A stretch of DNA of 64,000 nt from Pleurotus djamor (lineage: Eukaryota > Basidiomycota > Agaricomycetes > Agaricales > Pleurotaceae). Positions 1-9,768 of the stretch are shown piece after piece. The DNA is taken from contig JAPEVF010000101.1 in NCBI GenBank assembly GCA_029747585.1, forward strand, positions 48,003 through 112,002, given 5' to 3'. The translations under genes and the position numbers were made by a program. The notes below the pieces were generated by a model. It made no database searches and was not told where the DNA came from. It was given only the letters and a program-made list of their open reading frames with translations. Every line of letters begins with the position of its first letter. Positions within the stretch are counted from its first letter, which is position 1.

Positions 1-56
1 TTCTACGACCATCGATAGGAAGGGTCCCTGAGCATAGGCTCAGAACGAATGTCACG

Positions 57-1686
57 TCATACTAGGCGAACGGACGTACACCACAGGTCAAATTGCCATT
101 CCCAGCCATCGGGCTCCCCCATATGTCCTTGATTACAGAAGCTTTTGATGGAGGGTATCATCCTCGCCGCGACTTTCATGGTTTCATAAGCCAGATACGC
201 TTGTTTTAGCGGTTTGCATGCGCCTGTGAGCATTTCCGCGATCGTAATGTTGTATAGACCCCACTCGTAGGGTGGATCAACTTCCTTGAGCCAGGTCGTC
301 TGCACCCAAACCCGTTAGTAGTTCAATCGAGGTCTAAAAAACGATTCTGCATACCGTCAACGGCAAGTCAGGGTCCGAGGGTAACCTTATGAAATACGTG
401 AGGGTGTGCAAGGAAGGGAAAACCTGGGACATGCGAAGAAGGATGCCTTCATTCAGAGTGTTGGTGAAAAGGTGCAACTCTTTGAGCGATGCTCCCATCT
501 TCGATAGGCGAAAAGAATGTATCAGATGGTTGGCTGGATCGTGTTTGGTATAGGGAGACTGTACGTCAAGCTTCAACCGGGTGACGTTGTCGAGCCGGAG
601 TTGTCCAAGCCATATATTTCGCTGAAATGAACTGGATATAACTATGAGAGTATGGAGCTTTGGGGCTTGAATGGATGAAAAGGAAAATGGGAATGGGCCG
701 TCGGCGTCTCTAATGGTGATGCAGAGTTCTTGGAGGGTTTGACGGTGCTTGTTGATGAAGCGAGAGAAGCGATCAAGATTTTCTTCACGCAAAGGAGAAG
801 CGAGCACCAGTCGCTTGAGGCCGGGGATTTGGTCTACAAAATCAGATTCAAGCTATTCAGTAAGCTGAGAGGCGACATACTGATATTGTCTAAAGGTTCA
901 CAGAGTTGTGAGTCACTGTATAGCCTGAGGGAGACAAGGCTCGGGGCGGCGTCGTTGACTACGTCAGCGAACTGCTTAAGATACACTTCAGGGACGGGCG
1001 GGGGAATACCGCGGACAATTGAAAGATTCAGATTCGTCAGATTAGACATTCGGCCGATGAAGACTTTCGAGAGAATCGGAGTCGCTGCCAGAAAGGTAAG
1101 GGAAGATAATGATTCGACGCGACCAGATACCCGAGCCCACAAGTCGTTGAGCATTTTAGTCGAAAATTGGATTGCTTCGTGATTGCTGGTAGACGGATAG
1201 ATGATCAAAGAGTTGAGTTCCACCATACCGCCCGCCGCCTTGAGAAGAGCAGAGAAAAGCTGATCCGCAGTCGGGGGTGGGGCCGGTTTATTCCTACCAG
1301 TAACACGACCAACAAGACTTCTGACAGTCTCGAAACGCCTTTTCGGGACAGGTCGCGGCCTGACCACTGAATTAAAGTCGATGGTGAGTTGATTGACTCG
1401 GCGGGCGAGGTCTGGCCGTTTACTGAGTCGTGAAGGTCAGCTAAGCGGGGCTTCTGATGGAATGAGCGGAATAAAAATTCGGTCACCTGAGGTACACGAT
1501 TCTCGCGTTCAATGCACGAGACACTTTGCCCAGTTGGAGATGCCTGTACGTCGCTTTGTTCGAAGCCTCGAGAAATGCTCGGTTGACACTTCTAAGCGGC
1601 TTCAGGAGCGAGTCCGGAAGATATGAGGCTATCTCGATCCAAAGCTCAAATGGCAAAGCGACGGACATGATGGAAGTTACAGCCAA
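57..1686 (-). CDS. F-box/LRR-like protein (487 aa, 4 exons)
   Basis: Probable substrate-recognition subunit of an SCF ubiquitin ligase. An F-box opens the protein (about residues 10-50: LPFELWIEIASYLP, then LRSVNRAF and TYRHLQL). Leucine-rich segments of the agaricomycete F-box type follow (for example LPLTTTWLKEV near the C-terminus). Proposed exons on the minus strand are 1686-1487, 1422-881, 833-355 and 299-57. They sum to 488 codons including the stop, and each join keeps frame with GT..AG borders (GTGACC..CTCAG, GTATGT..TTGTAG, GTATGC..GTGCAG). The ATG at 1686 is the first in frame before the F-box. A related but broken copy lies at 27146-28119. The F-box and overall shape are visible; the substrate is unknown. 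Confidence 0.82.
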
Positions 1687-1852
1687 GAAGGTGTTGCCTA
1701 AACGAACGTGCGTCTACGCGGAGGTGACAATCACATGGTCGCCTCACTAGGAGTCTTAGGGGTCTCAGTAGTCGACGTCCTGAGGTCCAGAGTGTAGATC
1801 GCTTGTAATATAACCATTCTCTCTTTCTAAGGTGGTATACATGTTCCTTGGA

Positions 1853-2553
1853 CTAAGGGTACCTAGCGAACTCCCACTTGGCACTGTCAGCCTGAAAAAA
1901 AGAAATATTAGCGCGTTATGTATGATGTCAGAAGGTATTCTCACATAGACATATCCTACGCAGCGGAGTGGTCAGTGCGCGTTTGATGCTACAACTGTAT
2001 GAATCACGTACCAACTGCAGAGGCGGCGCTAGAAATGCACGCATCGCGAAGACCATACATATTCACATCAACTTGATGGGAGGTGACTAGAATGCGGTTT
2101 TCAGTATTATTGAAGTTCAGATTCGAACCATAAATATTACCAAAGCAGTCCGGGAAGTGCTCGCCAGTTCTGCACGAAGCATAGCATCGGCAACCACCAC
2201 TGAAGGCACCAAGGTCTCCCCTGAAGGACAGGAATCCATCAGACCGAGTGGACATTAACGATTTCAACGTCCTGATACACTGTAATTCATACATTCTTAG
2301 TTATTGGTGGCTGGGAGGGTTGTAGAGCCCACTTACGATGCCGGCATTGTTGGTGTCGCATGATCCACGGCTTCCATTTGTACCACAGACGTATTGATTC
2401 TGTCGCACTTCAAGAGTGGCTGCGCTGGCGAGGACAGCGATGAGTCCAAAGAAGAGTGCAACTAAGGGAGAGAGAAAGATTATGATTGTCAGCAAAAGGA
2501 TCGGAGGGAGTGGCTCGTGGCTGACCTTTGAGGAGGGTGCTGGAGAATTGCAT
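1853..2553 (-). CDS. small secreted cysteine-rich protein, family member A (138 aa, 6 exons)
   Basis: Predicted secreted protein: N-terminal signal peptide (VALFFGLIAVLASAA), then a short LEVRQ segment, then a domain with 8 cysteines. Landmarks in order are VCGTNGSRGSC, C-IRTLKSL, GGCRCYASCRTG, CF, DACISSAA and a KWEFARYP end. Exon 1 is the short ATG exon ending near 2526; an intron splits the signal peptide. The 11-nt exon encoding GYVY is flanked by GT..AG. The ATG at 2553 was chosen because the sibling genes start with the same MQF-type exon. The family is shared with four genes at 28.8-33.2 kb. I do not recognise it as a named domain, and the cysteine spacing is not that of hydrophobins. 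Function is unknown; an extracellular disulfide-stabilised protein is the inference. Confidence 0.82.
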
Positions 2554-2611
2554 GGCTTGATAGACTTGAAGCTTCTGGATGAGGCTGGAGAGAAGAGATA
2601 ACTGAGAATGA

Positions 2612-2621
2612 GTATATATAT
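2612..2621 (-). promoter_or_regulatory. TATA-like box of secreted protein A
   Basis: The minus strand reads TATATATACT about 60 bp upstream of the ATG at 2553. SSP-B and SSP-E have similar boxes at 60-75 bp. Confidence 0.5.
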
Positions 2622-2689
2622 CATCAAGAGTGCGGTCTAAATTTAGACTCCAACAATATTCCTTGAGTCTAAGGGGTTATCGTCTTCCA

Positions 2690-2717
2690 GGCGGTAAGGA
2701 GATTGAGAACCCCGATG
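2690..2717 (-). promoter_or_regulatory. shared upstream element of the cysteine-rich family (gene A)
   Basis: The minus strand reads CATCGGGGTTCTCAATCTCC and then TTACCGCC, about 137 bp before the ATG. Very similar blocks stand 127-160 bp upstream of the ATGs of the tandem siblings, which suggests a common cis-element. The role is inferred. Confidence 0.5.
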
Positions 2718-4139
2718 GTGACGGATGATACGGAGGAACATTATGAAAGTGCTGTTATCATGCCGCGAAGCCAGTTGTGCTGGGCGTGGACGTCTTCGAT
2801 GACTTTCAAGAAGCGTGGCTCGGTCCGGAAGCAAAGTGATGGATTGAGAAATTTACCGGACTTATCCCCAAAGAAAATGATCATCGAAGGGCTTGCTCAT
2901 AAGAAATCGCTACGACCTCCACGGAAAGTAAGGTACGACCAAGGAGATGGACGGCACATCGTTCTTCGGCATTCATTAAAATGATATGTCCGTGCCGAGT
3001 CACCGAGAAGGACGTGCTTTTGATGGTGATAATGTTCGCAGACCGTGAGCACTCACAAGCTTTGAAGTGAAACTCATGATACACATCGGAAACTTGGGAC
3101 CGGGCTTTGAACCATGGGCTATCATCGCCGACACCTACGTCCATAATTGCCGGGTGAACGGAAATCTTACCTTGAGCCTCCATAGCTTTTTCATCGGAGC
3201 GCACCTATTCAGACGCGATTCGAAAGACGGTGCCAGTACTGATCTAGAATGCTGTCGCGAATTTCGTTGGAGCGTCAGGCATTGGCAATGGGTAGGGACA
3301 ATCCTGTTGTTGGGTTCAGATTCCAGCATGTCTACATATGAGACGTTAATTATGCAGCGAAAATTTGCTTAATTCCGGATTGGAATGAAGCGTGGTTCGG
3401 AGGGACACCTGGCGAAGGNTAGCGGGGGTCTGAGATGGCCATCAACAGGGAAGTTGCCGCGGAGTTGCTGATCTAGTTCGGAGGATAAAGTTTGGATCCC
3501 AGAGGATTGAACAGCAAACTGATCGGCACTGCGCAGCCTGAGCTGCTCCGCAGTGAGCACGAGAGGGGAAGAAAGCTGACTCTTACAAAGGCGTGGCCGT
3601 ATGGTTTCAAAATAAGGCCAGTCCGAGTCTAAGCTGGATAAAAGGTGGCCAAAGAAGAGATATTCGGCCAGCCGCCACATGTGAGCTGCGTGTTGAAAGG
3701 CTGGTGGAAGGCTATGTACGTGTGAACCATAGAGTGAAGTGGTTTTTGAAGATATCATGGACTCACCTTCAATGTTGTTGGAGCCATAGAAAAATCATAC
3801 CATAGTGCTCTGAACGCGTCGCTGGGGCAGAGGTAAGAAGAAAAAAAGGGTTGAAGGGAACCAAGCGCTTAGCTTCAGCGCGCGTCGCGCGACCGCGTTT
3901 TAGGGGACAACTTGGGGACAACGGCTTGAAACATTGTATACCAACTAAATAGACTTGGGGGTTGGCCAGATCAAAGAGGCTGATAGAAAGAACTGGGCCA
4001 CATGCGATGATCACAAGCCTGCAGGTTTTCATAGACGATGAATCCTGCATTGTCTCGGTTTTATGAGATGTGCAATCGATCATCTGGAGGTCCGTACATG
4101 TTGGAAAAGATCCACTAATAAAAAGCCTATGAAGTACAG
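2718..4139. other. no convincing gene (about 1.4 kb)
   Basis: Both strands carry open stretches of 60-130 codons (for example minus-strand frames at 2881-3204 and 3369-3758). I could not link them with splice sites into a protein I recognise. One ambiguous base is at 3419. It may be a decayed gene or untranslated sequence. Confidence 0.4.
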
Positions 4140-4355
4140 AATACAGAATGAAAACGCCGTCTCTGCCCTCCGTCGCCATTGTTCGTGAGCCCGCGTCTCG
4201 CATGTCAGGGGTTGACTCCTTTGTGCAGATATTCGGGAAACCAAGAGTAACTTTGAATTTCCGCGATCGTGACTTGTGGTGATCGCGTCTCTCTCCCTTC
4301 CTCCCATACCACAAACTGGTGAACACAAAATAATTGTCTCTTCTTCGCTTCTGGG

Positions 4356-5970
4356 ATGGATCCTTCCGAAATGAACGACTGGATATCCAGGATGCCCCGT
4401 GGTACCTCATGGATGGTGAGTTTCGAGCTCTACGCGCTGTGGCCTGGTCGTTAACCACAGCGCGTCATAGATTCAAATGGCTATGGATGAGTACCTCAAA
4501 AGCAGCCTCTTCCCAAGTGAGTGATACCTACGCGATCTTTGATTATCCTCTGAAGCTTTGCAAGGTCAAGGCCCACTCGATCTCAGAAGCCTGTTGAGGC
4601 CGCTGTCCAAGATGTCCAAGGAGGCATTAGAATATATACCGGATCAACTCATCCTCACTACGCCGCGGCCTCTCGTACCTTTGGCTGTTGACCATCCCTT
4701 TGAGCACGCGCCCTCTACCACCATTGCTCGTCGAATTGCAGCTGGACTGCTATCGCCCGATGACTTGGAAGCATTAGAATATATGGATGAAGTTGCTCTT
4801 GCGCCGGTCGAGACTGTGGCCGCGCCGATCAATGACCAACCACAAGGTCCTCAGACCGAGGCTCATGAGCCCGAAGCCCCCTCCAAAGAAGATAACCCCG
4901 AAGAAGATACCGCGCTTCCCCCTACTCCCGTGGTGAATGAGGCCAAGCCTGAGGTTCGCTACGACGACGAACCAACTGAAGAAGACAGGCAGCCAATCTT
5001 CCTCATTCCATCCACGCTCCAGGACGCGGCACCTGTGGGACAGACATATCCCACCTCTATTGCATCGCGTAGCAGTGGTAGCTCGAGCTCGATCAACTCA
5101 GGTGCTTCGCGGGATAGTCAAGCGACATTTTTCGCGACTATTCGCTCCTCAAGCTCCTCCACTCTCAGGGACGGGCCAGCCATCATTGTGGCTTATGACA
5201 AGGTCGAGACTACAAGAGTTGAGCCCGCTCCCGTCTGCGGCGACCCCGCCGAGGACGCGGATACTCATACTATTCATGGAGTCGTCTTGCAAGCTCCAGA
5301 CGCCCATGAACAAGGTGTTGAAGGAGAAGACGAGCTAACTGCCGAAGAAGTGAGCCAAGGGCTATCCACCCCAAAGTGTCTCGCCCCTCACGATGGTTTG
5401 ATGATGACTCCCTCACCCAAGTACTTGACGCCTCGCGTGACGGCTTCCCGCTCAGACACGGCGTCCGTGTTTTCAGGACGCTCTTCCAACTCCGGATGGT
5501 CGAGGAGGCGATTCCTCCCCGGTTTCAAGGGGCCGTCGAAGAAATCTTCCTTCCTCTTCCAAAGCACATCTGCGAACTTGACCCCACCCACCTCTCCATT
5601 CGCATCGTCCTCCCTGGCGGCTACCTCGCCTCTCGCCGTGGAATCGACCTCCTCTCTATTCTCCGCATTTTCCCCAGCTACGGAGAAAGGAAAAGGTCCC
5701 ATCAGGAAGTCTATATTCCACTTCCAACCTTCTTCGATCATCAGAGATGCCCCGCTCACTGGGTCTTCACTCAACGTCTCTTCATCTCTCGGTTCGGAGT
5801 CGACCTGCTCCCTTGAATCCGCGTTTACGCCCACTCCCGAAGAGCCAAACAAGCAGTCCCTCGAGAACTCGCCCAAGAAGAAGAGAAAACACTTCTTTAC
5901 CAGAAATTCGAAGCTCGTCACCACCCTGTGTGGTCTTGTTGGCGGTAAAACCTCCTCCGCAACCAAGTAA
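4356..5970 (+). CDS. Ser/Pro-rich protein of unknown function, paralogue 1 (503 aa, 3 exons)
   Basis: Exons 4356-4415, 4471-4516 and 4565-5970 sum to 504 codons including the stop, with in-frame GT..AG joins. The first about 130 residues are nearly identical to the paralogue at 24616-26424 (MDPSEMNDWISRMPRGTSWM; then DEYLKSSLFPS; then LLSPDDLEALEYMDE). After that the chain is low-complexity: acidic/Pro-rich, then Ser-rich with imperfect repeats of the form KKSSFLFQS..LTPPTSP..ESTSSL.SAF, and a basic end (SPKKKRKHFF) that could act as a nuclear localisation signal. I see no known domain, signal peptide or membrane segment. It has one repeat unit fewer than its paralogue. Mostly disordered, function unknown. 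Confidence 0.8.
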
Positions 5971-6696
5971 TAGCCTCTTCATGATACACCCATCATACGT
6001 CCCGTTCAATCCTTCTGATCTATCAATGAGCCACACTTTCAGCTGTTGTTGTATCATCATCCTAAGCGACCACACTCCTTTACATGTTTTATTATCATTA
6101 ATTATCATTATTTACTGGAACCTACTTCACCGCTCTTTCACGGATATGTATTTCACACTTCTATATAATTTATTATGTATCCTCTACTCGATGCAATGCA
6201 TCCCGAGTGAGCTTGAGACATCGAGTTTGGCGCGATGTTGTCCAAGCGAAGACCCGACAAATGCAGGTTCATCACAGTGATGATCAAGTGATGATGGCGG
6301 AAAATTCTGAGTCGTATCTCTCAATGGACTCTATGGGATAACGTTGGCATCATCGGCCTGGATTGATTGATATTGATATTGATGAGTGTGAGAAATGTAT
6401 TTCCCACAGTCAAAGACATCAATACTTCCCGAAAGTCCTAGAGTGCAAGCGCCCATCCTCGTCTTGTCCTCCCAACAGTCCACGTTTCGAACCCGATTTC
6501 CAGACTTCAGGTCGTTTAATGAGCTACTTTGGAGGTGAAAATGTGCTATTATAGCTCCCCCGAACGCTTGATAGTCAATTCGCATCGCCCCCCGCCTCGT
6601 TTCTTGCCCGAATTTCGGTCTTTGTTAGGTTTTGGTCTGTGCCCCAATCATTGCTGCACGCGAATAGCACACAGAGATAATGGAAACGATGAAAAG
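5971..6696. other. intergenic, within the duplicated arm
   Basis: AT-rich 3' region of the Ser/Pro-rich gene followed by the promoter region of the secreted gene. Parts match the right arm, for example the CGCCTCGTTTCT block near 6595. No gene is seen. Confidence 0.5.
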
Positions 6697-6703
6697 TATA
6701 AAA
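6697..6703 (+). promoter_or_regulatory. TATA box (TATAAAA) of the Gly/Leu-rich secreted protein 1
   Basis: TATAAAA lies 132 bp upstream of the ATG at 6829. A probable 5'-UTR intron (6761-6818, GTAAGT..CCCAG) sits between them, so the spacing on mRNA is short. The paralogue has the same arrangement. Confidence 0.55.
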
Positions 6704-6828
6704 TGTCATCTGAACCAGACTTGCAAAACACAGAGCCACTCCTCAGAGACTCATAAGCCAGTAAGTATTTGCTTTCATTCAGAATAGTTCACTAGATAAC
6801 TGATGTCGACCATCCCAGGCACCACAAG

Positions 6829-7179
6829 ATGTTCTTCGCTGTTTCCATCAAGACAGTCGTTGCCCTTGCTATGCTTGGCTCGGTGCTCGGTGCACCCATC
6901 CAGTTGTCTACGGACAACCAAAATCTTGACCTCCCCATCGTGGGTGGTCTCGTAAATAGTCTGCCCATCGTTGGCCCTATTCTCAACTCCCTGACTGGTA
7001 CACTCGGCGGTCTGCCCATAGTCGGAGGACTTTTGGGCGGTCTCGGCGGTGGAATTGGCGGAAGCTTGAACGTTGGTGTCCCTGGTTTGGGCGCCGTTGG
7101 CGTGTCGGCTGGTGCTTCGGCTGGTGTCCCCGTCGCAGCTGTAGTTCCTCAGAGTATCAACACCGGAGCCGCGGCTTAA
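6829..7179 (+). CDS. Gly/Leu-rich small secreted protein 1 (116 aa)
   Basis: Single coding exon. Signal peptide of about 20 residues (VVALAMLGSVLGA), then a mature part with almost no charged residues built from repeats of LPIVGGL / LPIVGPI / LGGL, ending in a Val/Ala/Gly-rich tail (GVSAGASAGVPVAAVVPQS). There are no cysteines in the mature part, so it is not a hydrophobin. The composition suggests an amphipathic or self-assembling surface or wall protein, which is inference. The paralogue at 23339-23689 has the same length and is about 85-90% identical by eye. The start is supported by the 5'-UTR intron acceptor 10 bp upstream. Confidence 0.85.
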   Translation: MFFAVSIKTVVALAMLGSVLGAPIQLSTDNQNLDLPIVGGLVNSLPIVGPILNSLTGTLGGLPIVGGLLGGLGGGIGGSLNVGVPGLGAVGVSAGASAGVPVAAVVPQSINTGAAA

Positions 7180-7190
7180 ATACGGTTCGC

Positions 7191-8412
7191 TCTTTCTTAC
7201 CCGTTTCGTCACTTTCGTATGTCTCATGCTCAAATCGCAGGTATTTGGAATGACGTTACGCTACATTGACTTGTATGCCTCCTCTATATCTCAATAGAGT
7301 AGAGTCGCACGAGATCGACATCGTCTGTGATTTTAGCGGCACGAAAGCTTCTACGCTCCACGCACGAACTTCAAGACCTTTTATTTTACTCACCTCCTCT
7401 ATCGCCTACTAGACTATCGGTGAACAATACATCATATCTGCGCCTACCGCCATGCATCGGTTCTGGAAGAATTGCGCGTACCTACGTGCGTCATTTTGGG
7501 ATCGGAAAACTGTTCATGACTTCAAGAATCAACACCACAAAGACGAACGTCGATCGCGCTCGCTGAGTCAATATACATAGAAGTTTTCTTCATGATGCTT
7601 CTCGTGTATACAGTGCACATTAGAGTATGTACCACATCATCGTGGTGCCTGGACGAATCGGAGTGGCACTTGACACTTCCTTTCTTGATCAATCTACTCA
7701 TCTTCGCGACCTACAGCGCGTTTCGCTCTCTTGTATCAGTAAAGCATTTGGAAGCACTCAAGCGCTTGCCTACAAGTCTCCACTCGTCGAAAACAAGCGC
7801 GATTGAGGTGAATTATACTCGTCCCTGTCTCAGAAAAGGTGATCCCTATCGCCGTTTGTTTAGGTCGCCGAACGGCTTTGTGGCACATCGTCGACGGTTA
7901 GCTGTTCAAGCTCAGAAAAATTCCGACTTTCACGGTCAATGGAACACCACACTATAACTGCGAACTAACATTTACACTGACAGTCACAGATGAACAAGCA
8001 CCGTTTCAACGAGCTACGGGCTTGAGTCCCCGTTCAAAACGTTTATCAACATTAACAAGAAGGCCCCGTGCTCAACGGTTGGTCTAGTAGGATTCTACTA
8101 GGATGCTGTTGTTCCGAAGAGTAATGTTGCTATAGCGAACTACTTCATGGTGACCTGGCTAACGCTTCCATTGGCTTTAGTTGAACTATACTTCCACATT
8201 GTGTGGGGTTTAGCTCCGTAATCAAGCTGCAAGATTTCGAGTCTTCCAGTCATCCAGCGACGGGCGTATGCTTGGATGTCGTGGAGGCTTGAGGAGGCGA
8301 CCCTCATTCGCCGAATCGTATAAGAGACCGACCCCTCTGACGTTGTCCAGCATCCGCATCCTCAGCACTCAGCTTAGGGTTTCCAAGGCACATCGCATCC
8401 TGACAATCAGCC
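7191..8412. other. intergenic, 1.2 kb
   Basis: 3' region of the secreted gene and promoter region of the protease. Open stretches such as 7592-7957 show no recognisable protein. Nothing else is supported. Confidence 0.5.
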
Positions 8413-9456
8413 ATGTTCTTCCACACTGCTCGAGTCTTCGTCGTCCTTGCCGTGTGCTCCGTCACCCTAGCAAGTCCTGCTGGTAAGATCCTTGTTGTAT
8501 CCGCCAATTTCCTCCGCTGATGCGACTTGCTCTCACTTTCTAGTGTCTGTGAATCAGATGGGACCTGGAAGCGGAGGTTCAAGCTCAAGTTCAGTTCCTT
8601 CCCCTCTCCTGAAAGTCAACCGGGAGAGGAATCTCGTTGGATGTTCTGCGGCGGAATCAGATATGATTGACAAGGCTATCCAAGATGCGACAACAATGGT
8701 GACCGATGCTTGGGCGTAGGTTTATCCTGTCCGTGACTCTATACTCAAACTTATTCTTTTTACACAGCTACTTCGAACGTCTTACCGAACATCCGGATCC
8801 CACTAGCCCTGACCTTCACCGGTACAAATTGTGGTTCGGTGAATACACCCCAGCGCGGTATAAGGTCGTCCGTGATAGGTTTTACGCCTTCAGACATCTT
8901 TACCAGTTCAACGTTTTTAACTACCGATGCAACCCGAAAGAATGTGGAATGATCCAAAAGTTCTTCACGTTCGCTCGGTGTTATCCAGAGAACAGTTCGT
9001 GGTATGTATTTCGTGGACTTTGCATCTTTTCCCACTTCCTCAAGCACGTTCTTTTGATATTATACAAGGTATCAGAAGGTCGATCTCTGCAGAAAATTCT
9101 TTGAACAGGGCACGCCTGATTCAGAGAGAGTGGGTTCTACTTCTCTCATCTGTACAAATGATGAAACTCAACTCTCCCTCCCTCCGCATTAGGCATCGAC
9201 GCTTGTACATGAAGCTTCTCACTACAGCCACGACTTCTACACTGGTGTGGAATATGACAAACTCCTCCTTTCGCTAAAGGGGACCAACTCAGCAGATCCC
9301 CATAAAACCGAGGTCTATGGCTACAAGGATTGTGCTGCGCTCGCGTCGAATCCTGCTAAAAATGACTACGCGGTGGCAAATGCAGATAACTATGGATACT
9401 TCCTTGAGTACCCTGATGGGTGTCCGCCGGATGATAAACGCTGTGTTGTTTCTTAA
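8413..9456 (+). CDS. secreted M35-type zinc metalloprotease (deuterolysin/peptidyl-Lys endopeptidase-like, 266 aa)
   Basis: Five exons (8413-8482, 8544-8715, 8768-9001, 9069-9129, 9193-9456) give 267 codons including the stop, all joins in frame. Residues 1-20 form a signal peptide (VFVVLAVCSVTLA). The catalytic domain carries the M35 order: a GCSAAE start, a WFGEYTPARY segment, Cys-containing YRCNPKEC, a zinc-binding HEASH (about residue 182), and downstream YGYKDCAALA and NADNYGYFLEY, which match the aspzincin region where an Asp supplies the third zinc ligand. The propeptide seems very short for the family (about 40 residues against a typical long one). It probably digests protein outside the cell. 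The family call is firm; cleavage specificity is not. Confidence 0.85.
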
Positions 9457-9768
9457 ACATACACTAGTGACTCTACATAGGATGTATGTCATGATCATTA
9501 CCCTGGTGCTACAGTAAAAATCGGAAATATATCTACAATCTACGCATCAAAATCCTGGTTCGTGTACAGCATAACAAATGCATGGCAAAGATAGTCCTGC
9601 GATGAATCAATACAGATGGACGGATGAACGAAAACATATTCAAAAGGAGGCATTAGAAATCCAGAAAGCTCAGCATGGGGAAGTATCTAATCAGAAGAGA
9701 GTTCGAGGACCTCATGAGCACTGGGATGGAGAGACAGTCAGGTATGAGCTGGATATAGCGCGAGAGAC
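9457..9768. other. convergent 3' region
   Basis: Gap of 312 bp between two convergent genes (protease + and helicase -). Only probable 3' UTRs are seen. Confidence 0.5.

Larger units (their letters stand above)
4140..7190 (+). repeat. left arm of an inverted segmental duplication
   Basis: Sequence from about 4140 to the stop codon of the gene at 6829-7179 is present again in opposite orientation at about 23330-26640. Near-identical blocks include the 5' leader and first two exons of the Ser/Pro-rich gene, the N-terminal part of its third exon, part of the intergenic promoter region (around 6590-6640) and most of the Gly/Leu-rich gene. Similarity stops abruptly at about 4140 and just past 7180. 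Confidence 0.85.

Noticed and set aside
5388..5966. Minus-strand frame opposite the Ser/Pro-rich gene
   Set aside because: Mirror of a low-complexity coding exon; the same shadow appears on the paralogue.
8065..8140. Possible tRNA near GGTTGGTCTAGTAGG
   Set aside because: It resembles an A box, but there is no B box (GTTCGANNC) at the right distance and no acceptor-stem pairing.
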